NCBI GenBank assembly: GCA_910576345.1
Contig: CAJTIT010000023.1
Span: forward strand, 1 to 37,387
From: Erysipelotrichales bacterium
GTDB taxonomy: Bacteria > Bacillota_I > Bacilli_A > Erysipelotrichales > Erysipelotrichaceae
Direction: 5' to 3'
Length of the DNA stretch: 37,387 nt
The notes under the pieces are model-generated. The model had not been told where the DNA came from. It searched no databases and saw nothing but the letters and a program-made list of their open reading frames with translations. The translations under genes were made by a program, and so were the position numbers. Shown here piece after piece: positions 26,515 to 33,304 of this stretch (position 1 is its first letter; the number at the start of each line of letters is the position of its first letter).

Positions 26515-26562
26515 ATCCGTTCCTCCTTACAAGCAGTTTTCTGCCATGCTTAGGGCAATGTT

Positions 26563-26775
26563 TTATGGAAAGATAGATTGAAATCCTTTGTCATTGTGAT
26601 ATTCTTTGATGGCGATAATTTGGTTGTCTTTTTCATAAACCAAAAAGGATCTGGTTGTAATAAATCTGAGAACGACGCAATATCTTTTTCCTTGTTCCCA
26701 GTTTTGCATAGGCACAATATCCTTGATCGTGCCTAGCATGTGTTGCTTGAAATAATCTTTGATTGTCTGTTCCAT
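26563..26775 (-). CDS. Small phage-derived protein of unknown function (70 aa)
   Basis: Starts at ATG 26775 with GGGAGGA five bases upstream. The sequence MEQTIKDYFKQHMLGTIKDI... is followed by a beta-rich KRYCVVLRFITTRSFLVYE. I do not recognise it. It is the first gene of the probable late operon, directly behind a promoter-like box and a terminator-like hairpin, so a late regulator (for example an antiterminator) or a small structural protein are both possible. Confidence 0.5.
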   Translation of the reverse strand: MEQTIKDYFKQHMLGTIKDIVPMQNWEQGKRYCVVLRFITTRSFLVYEKDNQIIAIKEYHNDKGFQSIFP

Positions 26776-26789
26776 ACATGTCCTCCCAT

Positions 26790-26817
26790 AAAAAAACACC
26801 GCTTATAAGACGGTGTT
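26790..26817 (-). terminator. Terminator hairpin at the head of the tail operon
   Basis: On the - strand AACACCG (26817-26811) and CGGTGTT (26801-26795) form a seven-pair stem followed by seven T. It lies between the sigma-like regulator gene and the first tail-operon gene, so it stops early transcription or attenuates late transcription. Confidence 0.75.
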
Positions 26818-26842
26818 GTTTCGTACGCTTTTTCACGATATC

Positions 26843-26851
26843 ATTATAGCA
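26843..26851 (-). promoter_or_regulatory. Candidate late promoter (extended -10)
   Basis: TGC-TATAAT on the - strand (an extended -10 motif), with no good -35 box 17 bases upstream. Location just downstream of the regulator gene, before the first late gene, fits an activator-dependent late promoter. Transcripts would begin about 20 bases before the terminator hairpin. Confidence 0.45.
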
Positions 26852-26879
26852 TGTCAAGCAGATACGTTCCCGGTACATT

Positions 26880-27371
26880 TTAAAGAAAAAGGCGGACGAT
26901 TTTGATGATTGCACGATCCGCAGCTTTCTGGATTGCTTCTGCGCTTCTGCTTAATTGATGTGCGGCTTGTTCGAGTTGTGAGCATTGTCTTTCAATGATA
27001 TAAGCGATCACAGCTTCCTGTTGTGTTTGTGATAATACAGAAAGCCACATGTCTATATTGGCAAGTTGTTGTTCATAAAGCTGTAAACGTTCTTGTAGCT
27101 GAATGATTTCGCTTGTCTTTTCAATTTGCCAAGGCGTATGTGTGTTGGAATTTAAAGATACAGAAATGGCTGTACAGCTTTTAAGCGGATCGTTAAGACG
27201 TGCTTCATAATTTTCTTTTCGCTCCTGTATCTTCTTGTGAAGTTGGCTCCAACATTCTTTATAATAATGATAATTCATGAATTCTGCTTTCACATATTGT
27301 TTTTTTAGCGCCTCTACGCCTTTTTTTCTTATGGTGTTTCTTGTTTTCCATGTCTCTTGTTTAGGATTCAT
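26880..27371 (-). CDS. Phage transcription activator, sigma region 4-like (ArpU/DUF1492-like)
   Basis: 163 residues from ATG 27371 (AAAGGA nine bases upstream). The N-terminal half is basic and helical (WKTRNTIRKKGVEALKKQY) with a coiled coil (~85-115). The C-terminal ~55 residues (LSQTQQEAVIAYIIERQCSQLEQAAHQLSRSAEAIQKAADRAIIKIVRLF) read like sigma-70 region 4: L(T/S)..Q..V...Y...C....A..L..S...I......A...I. Such ArpU-like proteins switch on late genes of Firmicute phages. It overlaps the Cro-like gene by 11 bases. Likely role: activating the tail operon downstream. Confidence 0.65.
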   Translation of the reverse strand: MNPKQETWKTRNTIRKKGVEALKKQYVKAEFMNYHYYKECWSQLHKKIQERKENYEARLNDPLKSCTAISVSLNSNTHTPWQIEKTSEIIQLQERLQLYEQQLANIDMWLSVLSQTQQEAVIAYIIERQCSQLEQAAHQLSRSAEAIQKAADRAIIKIVRLFL

Positions 27372-27597
27372 CGTCTTGTATCCTTTCTGTTTCATATGGA
27401 TGAAATAGTTCATTTGCGCTGACGTTTAGAATTTTCATGAGCTTTACGATATCACATGCTTTAATGGAATTGCGGTTATTTAGCATATCGCTGAATTTTT
27501 GTTCACGCATACCCATTTGTTTGGCAATGCTTTTTTGTTTTAATCCTTTGCTTTTGATAATGCGCTTGATATTATCGGCAACAACCAAGTTTTTCAT
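27361..27597 (-). CDS. Cro-like HTH regulator
   Basis: 78 residues from ATG 27597, with AAAGGA nine bases upstream; an upstream alternative lacks a site. XRE-type helix-turn-helix at ~20-45 (LKQKSIAKQMGMREQKFSDMLNNR), then a short tail (LNVSANELFHPYE). It is the first leftward gene of a divergent switch and is followed with an 11-base overlap by the sigma-like activator. Likely represses the opposing promoter and commits the cluster to expression, as Cro does. Confidence 0.75.
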   Translation of the reverse strand: MKNLVVADNIKRIIKSKGLKQKSIAKQMGMREQKFSDMLNNRNSIKACDIVKLMKILNVSANELFHPYETERIQDDES

Positions 27598-27638
27598 GAT
27601 TTTTATTCCTTTCAACCAAGTTTCTTGTAGCATAAAAC

Positions 27639-27667
27639 AGTATAGTATAAAAATCTTGTTATGTCAA
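27639..27667 (-). promoter_or_regulatory. Leftward (Cro-side) promoter
   Basis: TTGACA (27667-27662), 17-base spacer, TATACT (27644-27639) on the - strand: near-perfect sigma-A consensus. Confidence 0.85.
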
Positions 27668-27698
27668 TCATAAAGTATATTATTTTTGTTCTTATGGC

Positions 27699-27727
27699 TT
27701 GACATTCTTTGTAAATCGTCTTAATAT
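27699..27727 (+). promoter_or_regulatory. Rightward repressor promoter
   Basis: TTGACA (27699-27704), 17-base spacer, TAATAT (27722-27727). Back-to-back with the leftward promoter, the two -35 boxes 31 bases apart, an arrangement suited to shared operators between them. Confidence 0.85.
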
Positions 27728-27761
27728 TACAGTGGAAAATAGAAAGAGGTGTCGATTACAC

Positions 27762-28238
27762 ATGTCTCTTGGTAAGAGGTTAAAAGACAGACGCGAGCAA
27801 TTGCGTATGACTCAAAGTCAGCTTGCGGATCTGTTGGGCATCACAAAAGGTGCCGTAGGGAACTACGAAAATGGTGTCAGTTCTCCAAAAGAGGAAGTAT
27901 TGTTAAAGATTTTTGATGTATTGAAAGTAGAACCGAATTATTTGTTTCAGGATAGTTTCACGCAACAATCATTTGAGTGCAGCTTACAGGAAATGGATTT
28001 AGTGCAAATGTATCGGAAATTGGATGTTTATGGGAAGAAAGCGGTACAGACATCGCTGCAAAATGAATATGAGCGTTATCATGACGATGTGTTTTTTTGT
28101 GAATATGAGGATGCTTTATCTTATATCAAAAAAACATGCGCAGAGATTCCGTTTCAGGAAATGGATCAAGATGTATTGATCAAATGGGCGAATAAGTTAC
28201 GTTTGTTGTGTAATGAGCAGTTGGAAATTGTGAATTAA
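27762..28238 (+). CDS. cI-like HTH repressor without a self-cleavage domain
   Basis: 158 residues from ATG 27762 (AGAGGTG ten bases upstream). XRE HTH at ~6-60 (LRMTQSQLADLLGITKGAVGNYENG). The C-terminal ~95 residues are helical with MYRKLDVYGKKAVQTSLQNEYERY. No LexA/S24 peptidase residues are seen, so it should not be inactivated by RecA-promoted self-cleavage; another inducer or an anti-repressor would be needed. Transcribed away from the tail cluster. It is the boundary gene of the phage-derived block; no integrase lies beside it. Confidence 0.83.
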   Translation: MSLGKRLKDRREQLRMTQSQLADLLGITKGAVGNYENGVSSPKEEVLLKIFDVLKVEPNYLFQDSFTQQSFECSLQEMDLVQMYRKLDVYGKKAVQTSLQNEYERYHDDVFFCEYEDALSYIKKTCAEIPFQEMDQDVLIKWANKLRLLCNEQLEIVN

Positions 28239-28383
28239 GAATCAATTTGATGAGAATTGTATACATTCATGTAGACGGTGCTTATTTTTATAAAGAGAAA
28301 TTTCATAGATAGGAAGAAAGGTATTGTTAATTCATGTTTATTGGTTGCGTTGAAATTTATTATTAAAACGATGGGAAATAGTG

Positions 28384-28389
28384 TATAAT
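28384..28389 (+). promoter_or_regulatory. Possible -10 box for the sugar phosphotransferase operon
   Basis: A TATAAT 15 bases upstream of the chosen ATG (28405). The -35 region is poor. If used, the leader would be only about 10 bases long, with GGTGA (28396-28400) near its 5' end. Confidence 0.4.
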
Positions 28390-28404
28390 ATAGATGGTGA
28401 TACC

Positions 28405-29763
28405 ATGCGCAACGTATTGATGAATTTTAAACGTACCATATTGATGCTGATTCGATTCACCAATCTAGCAGTTTTGACTGCTATTTTTGCGTATGTTTGG
28501 TATACGCATTATTCCCAACCCATCTTGCCGGGTGCGGCAACGGAGTTCTTTCGAAAAGGCCATTGGCTGGTCGTGATTATTTATGCGGTTTTGCTTATGG
28601 CATTTACACAGTTAAACGGCGGTTATCGTGTAGGGGATTTTCGCATATCAGAAATGATTTATTCTAATTTTATTTCGATATTTTTTATCAATGTCATCTA
28701 TTATTTTCTGATTGCGCTGATGTGGCGTGCGTTTCCTCAGTTGGATGTTATGATCTATATGAGTATCATTCAGTTCGTATATGTGTTTTTATGGTGTTAT
28801 GTATCCAATAAGTTGTATTTTAAATTGTTTAAGGCAAGGCGAGTGATTTTTTTGTATGAAGAAGATCAGCCAAGTCTTGTGTTGGATAAGATGAATCGCC
28901 GTTACGACAAATACAATATTACGGAAGTGGTGCGTATTGCTTATGGCGTTCGTTTTTCGGAAGTGATTCGTGGATTTGATGCGGTCGCTTTGGATCGTGT
29001 CAATCCTGCATTACGAGAACAATGCATTCGCGAGTGCTATGCGCAAAACAAGCGACTGTATTTGGTGCCTTCTTTCAATGATGTGATTTTGGAAAGTAGT
29101 ATGATGATCAATCTTTTGGATACGCCATTATATTTGATGAAGAATCGTGGATTATCATTTGAACAAGAATTAATTAAGCGTGCCTTTGATTTAGTGATCA
29201 GCGTCCCGGTTTTGATCGTTTTATCGCCGATCATGTTGCTTGTGTCATGTATGATTAAGTTAGATGACGGTGGTTCTGTTTTCTATAAGCAGGACCGGCT
29301 GACTATTGGCGGTAAAGTATTTCAAATCTATAAATTTCGAAGTATGCGTGAAGATGCGGAAAAGGATGGAAAAGCGGTGCTGATGCAGAAAAAAGATGAC
29401 CGTATCACACGTGTTGGAAAGATCATTCGCAAACTTCGCTTGGATGAAATTCCACAACTGATCAATGTTATCAAAGGTGATATGAGTTTGATAGGGCCTA
29501 GACCGGAGCGTCCGGAAATTGCGGAAGCGTATTATAAGAGAATGCCGGAATTTCGTTTTCGATTAACGGGAAAAGCAGGCATTACCGGTTATGCGCAGGT
29601 AATGGGAAAATACAATACAACACCTTATGATAAGCTCGTGTTTGATTTGATGTATTTGGAAAATTATTCATTTTTATTTGATTTGAAAATTTTATTGATG
29701 ACGGTAAAGACCGTTTTTGATGTGGATGCGACAGAAGGGATCGGCGAAGAAGAGAAAACGTAA
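28405..29763 (+). CDS. Polyprenyl-phosphate sugar-1-phosphate transferase (WbaP/CapM-type)
   Basis: 452 residues from ATG 28405; a GTG at 28381 overlaps the -10 box. Four N-terminal membrane segments (~12-135) and a nucleotide-binding-like middle part precede the bacterial sugar transferase domain (~258-445) with KRAFDL, a re-entrant helix with ...LSPIM, KFRSM (310-314), the catalytic Asp-Glu pair in LDEIPQL (D347-E348) and GPRPERPE. It transfers a sugar-1-phosphate from a nucleotide sugar to undecaprenyl phosphate, the first step of a surface polysaccharide or glycoconjugate. It continues into the C39-like gene 22 bases downstream. Confidence 0.9.
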   Translation: MRNVLMNFKRTILMLIRFTNLAVLTAIFAYVWYTHYSQPILPGAATEFFRKGHWLVVIIYAVLLMAFTQLNGGYRVGDFRISEMIYSNFISIFFINVIYYFLIALMWRAFPQLDVMIYMSIIQFVYVFLWCYVSNKLYFKLFKARRVIFLYEEDQPSLVLDKMNRRYDKYNITEVVRIAYGVRFSEVIRGFDAVALDRVNPALREQCIRECYAQNKRLYLVPSFNDVILESSMMINLLDTPLYLMKNRGLSFEQELIKRAFDLVISVPVLIVLSPIMLLVSCMIKLDDGGSVFYKQDRLTIGGKVFQIYKFRSMREDAEKDGKAVLMQKKDDRITRVGKIIRKLRLDEIPQLINVIKGDMSLIGPRPERPEIAEAYYKRMPEFRFRLTGKAGITGYAQVMGKYNTTPYDKLVFDLMYLENYSFLFDLKILLMTVKTVFDVDATEGIGEEEKT

Positions 29764-29785
29764 AAACAAGGATTGGTGGTGTAGA

Positions 29786-30592
29786 ATGGAAAGTATAAAA
29801 AAAATAACAATTTCATTTCTTTTGTTTTTCAGCATCACTGTTTTTATTGGTATATGTTCTTATATAAATCTTAAGACCATAGAAACGTTTACACCGCTAT
29901 CTATCAAGCAAGTGACATTGAAATTTTATCCTTGCACAAAGCGTCTGCACGATATCGCTACAATCTATCAGAATCCGGATATGTATCCTGAAGAATTGAG
30001 GATCTTATTGTCAGGAAATGCGGATACATTTGATTTTGTCTACGCTTATCCAAAGAAAAAAGGGAAACTCTTTTCAGATACGCTTGGTAATATCACGAAA
30101 GGAGAATTCCCGTATTTATTGCAATGGGATGAACGATGGGGCTATGCGTCGTATGGCGATAACATGATTGCCATAAACGGCTGCGCGCCTACTACATTGT
30201 CAATGGTGATCGCAGGGCTTACGGGGCGATCGGATGTCACACCTTATACAGTTGCCAAATATTCTGAATCAAAAGGTTATTATGTAGCTGGTGTCGGCAC
30301 AAGCTGGAATCTCTTGGATGATGTGGGATCATTTGGAATCACAAATGTGCCGGTGATCAACACCTATGAATCTATCAGCGCTTCACTGACTTCTCATCAT
30401 CCGATTATTTGTAGTATGCTTCCGGGAGATTTTACAAAAACGGGACATTTCATTCTGCTTTATGGTATGCAGGATGGAGATATCAAAGTCTATGATCCCA
30501 ATAGCATATCACGCAGTGAAAAGCTGTGGTCGTATGATGCGATCAAAAATCAGATTGCGGAATTATGGTGTTATCAGGAAATTGGTTTCTGA
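29786..30592 (+). CDS. Membrane-anchored C39-like cysteine protease
   Basis: 268 residues from ATG 29786 (GGTGGTGT upstream). One N-terminal membrane segment (~7-27), then a linker, then a C39_2-like papain-fold domain (~105-260) with Q113 (LLQWDERWG), C133 (NGCAPTTLSM), H221 (TGHFILL) and D237 (YDPNS), the full set for catalysis. The domain faces outside. Members of this group are common in Firmicutes and poorly characterised; wall-protein processing is plausible. Its 3' end overlaps the convergent oxidoreductase gene by 19 bases. Confidence 0.82.
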   Translation: MESIKKITISFLLFFSITVFIGICSYINLKTIETFTPLSIKQVTLKFYPCTKRLHDIATIYQNPDMYPEELRILLSGNADTFDFVYAYPKKKGKLFSDTLGNITKGEFPYLLQWDERWGYASYGDNMIAINGCAPTTLSMVIAGLTGRSDVTPYTVAKYSESKGYYVAGVGTSWNLLDDVGSFGITNVPVINTYESISASLTSHHPIICSMLPGDFTKTGHFILLYGMQDGDIKVYDPNSISRSEKLWSYDAIKNQIAELWCYQEIGF

Positions 30593-31563
30593 TCGGCAGG
30601 GAAACGAATGCCTGCTTTTTTTCTAGCTGTTTCATAAACTTCCATCACACTTTTGGAATATTCCAAAAGTGACATACATGCCTGCATATCATTGGATTCG
30701 ATGATTTTGACGAAGTCCTTTAATTCATAATATAGAGCAATGTCATTTTGTTTTACGGCTGGCAATTGTGTCCCATCACTAGTGGTAATGGAGTAATTGG
30801 CGCAGCGGCTTGTTTCTGAATTCAAAGTAATATAGCCTTTTTCTCCTTGTATCTGTGAAATATTGTGTGATTTTGTATCTTTGCATCCAACGCACACAGC
30901 TTTAAACGTGTCGTATTCTAGAATCAGTATGCCAGAGGTATCAATTCCTCTTTGCATGTTGGGAAAGTATTCTACGTTATAAGGCTTGCCAAACATATTC
31001 ATCACAAAGTGCAGATTATAGATATTGATATCGGACAAGGCGCCGCCGGAAAATTCCGGATTGAATACGTTTGGTGTTTCACCGTTTAGGAATTTGTCAT
31101 AACGTGAGGAGTATTGGGAAAAGTTGCATTGTACAGCACGTATGGCTCCCAGTTTTGGTAAGTTCTCTTTCATACTGATGTAATTAGGCATATGAATCGT
31201 TACAATGGCTTCAAATAGCATCTTCTTTTTTTTCTGTGCCAGATCGATAAGTGATGTGAGTTGTGCAACTGTGGAAGTGAAGGGTTTTTCACAGATCACA
31301 TGTTTATTGTGCTGAAGAGCCATTTTTGCGTGTTCATAATGAAGGGAATTAGGGGAAGCAATATAGATACAGTCAATATCATCATTTTGCATCATTTCTT
31401 CTAAGTCTGTGTAGACGTTTTTGATTTGAAAAGCGTCTGCCAGTTTTTTTCCGCTTTCTTCTTTACGGGAATATACCGCTGTCGCATGTAGATTTTCTAT
31501 TTGTGAGGCAGCTTCTAAAAACCATTCTACAATAAATCCGGTTCCGATTGTCGCAACGTTCAT
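30574..31563 (-). CDS. Gfo/Idh/MocA-family oxidoreductase
   Basis: 329 residues. N-terminal Rossmann fold (ATIGTGFIVEWFLEAA, residues 4-19), YIASPNSLHYEHA and the conserved HVICEKPFT (K93 region), then the C-terminal substrate domain with GGALSDINIYNLHFV. NAD(P)-dependent oxidation or reduction of a sugar or cyclitol in the cytoplasm. AGGAGG lies ahead of the start. A standalone gene between two + strand units; the substrate is unknown. Confidence 0.88.
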   Translation of the reverse strand: MNVATIGTGFIVEWFLEAASQIENLHATAVYSRKEESGKKLADAFQIKNVYTDLEEMMQNDDIDCIYIASPNSLHYEHAKMALQHNKHVICEKPFTSTVAQLTSLIDLAQKKKKMLFEAIVTIHMPNYISMKENLPKLGAIRAVQCNFSQYSSRYDKFLNGETPNVFNPEFSGGALSDINIYNLHFVMNMFGKPYNVEYFPNMQRGIDTSGILILEYDTFKAVCVGCKDTKSHNISQIQGEKGYITLNSETSRCANYSITTSDGTQLPAVKQNDIALYYELKDFVKIIESNDMQACMSLLEYSKSVMEVYETARKKAGIRFPADQKPIS

Positions 31564-31736
31564 GATGTTGTTCCTCCTGTATGTTATTTACTTATAATAT
31601 AACATAAAAAAAGCGAATGGGATAGTTCCATTTTTGTCTTTTCTTAAGTTTGTTTGGCATTTATCCAATGGATGATGAATTTCTATTTATAGATGAGCTG
31701 TTTTTCATGGATTGTTGTGTTTGAATGTCTTAGGTG

Positions 31737-31745
31737 TGATATAAT
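31737..31745 (+). promoter_or_regulatory. Extended -10 promoter of the HD phosphohydrolase gene
   Basis: TGA-TATAAT (TGnTATAAT) 34 bases before the start codon. No clear -35 box, as is usual for extended -10 promoters. Confidence 0.6.
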
Positions 31746-31778
31746 GATGAGCAGATAGGATATGGCAGGTGAGTGTTT

Positions 31779-32999
31779 ATGATGCGGACAAATGAACATA
31801 AAGTTATGCGTGATCCTATACATGGATATATTCATGTGGATCTTCAAGTTGTTTGGGATTGTATCAATGCGGCGGAAATGCAGCGGCTGAGAAGAATTCA
31901 TCAGTTGGGTGGAGATTTCCAAATTTATCATACGGCAGAGCATTCCCGTTTTGGACATTCTCTTGGTGTATATGAGATTGTGCGAAGGATGGTGAATGAA
32001 GTTGTAGAGCTGCATGCACAGTTGAGTGAATATGAAAAAACACTGGCGATGTTGGCAGGTCTTTTGCATGATATTGGACATGGTCCTTTTTCCCATGCGT
32101 TTGAATCCATTGGTATTTGGAAACATGAACGCTATACACTGGAAATCATTTTGCAAGATAGCGAGGTTCATCGTATTTTAAAAAAGGCACATCCTGATTT
32201 ACCAAAAGATGTCGCAGATGTGATTGCCAATACATATGCGAATCCTTTGATCAACCAGCTGATATCCGGACAATTGGATGCAGATCGTATGGATTATTTA
32301 CTGCGTGATGCGTATTTTACAGGTACGAGCTATGGTAAATTTGATTTGGAGCGTATTATTCGAACGATGCGCATTGTAAATCAGAAAATTACTGTAAAAG
32401 AAAGCGGAATCCATAGTGTAGAAGATTACATTATGGCGCGCTATCATATGTATTGGCAGGTGTATCTTCATCCGGTTGCCAGAAGTTATGAAGGATTATT
32501 GACCATGGCTTTTCAGCGTATGAAGGATTTATACCGTATAGGTGATGAAACGCTGTCAAAGCTGGAAATGTTTCATCCGTTCTTAAAAGATGAACCGGCG
32601 GATATCGACGCATTGTATCGCTTAGATGAAGCGGCGGCTTTGTATGGGTTTTCGTTAGCGAGTAGGGGTGGTGATCCCATATTGCGTGATTTGACCAGAA
32701 GAATATTGCATCGCGATTTATTTGAATATGCAAGCGTACATGATCAAAATGAAGTTGAGCAGATTCGTGAAAAAGTGAAAGCACTGTCTTTGCATCCCGA
32801 TTACTATGTATTTTGTGATTCGGCGATGCAGCGGCCTTATTCTCCTTACAAGCGGAATGAAGCAGGGCATAATATTTGGATCTGTACCGCACAAAAAGAA
32901 TTGCGTGAACTTTCTGAAGTCAGTGATATTGTACATGCGGTTTGCCAGGAAAAAATGAAAGAAGATAAAAAAGTTTATTTTCCTAAAGAGGTTTTATAA
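31779..32999 (+). CDS. HD-domain phosphohydrolase, YwfO/SAMHD1-like
   Basis: 406 residues from ATG 31779 (AGGTGAG five bases upstream). The start VMRDPIHGYIHVD, AEMQRLRRIHQLG, HSRFGHSLGVYEI (H60), LLHDIGHGPFSHAFE (H97-D98) and GQLDADRMDYLLRD give the metal-binding H...HD...D set of the SAMHD1-like HD family. It closely resembles B. subtilis YwfO. These enzymes hydrolyse nucleotides, for example dNTPs to nucleoside and triphosphate. This is a housekeeping-type gene of the flanking chromosome. Confidence 0.88.
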   Translation: MMRTNEHKVMRDPIHGYIHVDLQVVWDCINAAEMQRLRRIHQLGGDFQIYHTAEHSRFGHSLGVYEIVRRMVNEVVELHAQLSEYEKTLAMLAGLLHDIGHGPFSHAFESIGIWKHERYTLEIILQDSEVHRILKKAHPDLPKDVADVIANTYANPLINQLISGQLDADRMDYLLRDAYFTGTSYGKFDLERIIRTMRIVNQKITVKESGIHSVEDYIMARYHMYWQVYLHPVARSYEGLLTMAFQRMKDLYRIGDETLSKLEMFHPFLKDEPADIDALYRLDEAAALYGFSLASRGGDPILRDLTRRILHRDLFEYASVHDQNEVEQIREKVKALSLHPDYYVFCDSAMQRPYSPYKRNEAGHNIWICTAQKELRELSEVSDIVHAVCQEKMKEDKKVYFPKEVL

Positions 33000-33271
33000 A
33001 CGACTGTTGAGAAATTATCGGAGTATAGAGAAAATGATCAATAGGAAGATAAAAATGAAACCGAGGTTTGCCAAATGGTATTTGAGAATTGTATTCTTCA
33101 TTTGTGAATACAAGGCGGTTTAAAACGACAATGATTTCAGCTCTGTAGAAAGAAAGCGGTGGTTGATACAAGTCGAACATCATGATATCTTCTACATGAA
33201 CGATCTGTTTGTGATTATCCGCTTTAAGGTATTGTTTCGTTTTGAATGATTTCCTATCGTTATATCCATAT

Positions 33272-33304
33272 AAAAATAGCTGATGTTTTTTCTCAGCTAT
33301 TTTT
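33272..33304. terminator. Bidirectional terminator between HD and histidine kinase genes
   Basis: A 12-bp perfect stem, AAAAATAGCTGA (33272-33283) with TCAGCTATTTTT (33293-33304), with A/T tracts on both sides. On the - strand it begins at the kinase stop codon itself. The 270 bases from the HD stop to this hairpin hold no convincing gene. Confidence 0.8.

Noticed and set aside
17036-28238. Intact temperate prophage
   Set aside because: No integrase, excisionase, replication, terminase, portal or capsid genes and no att-like repeats or tRNA at the edges.
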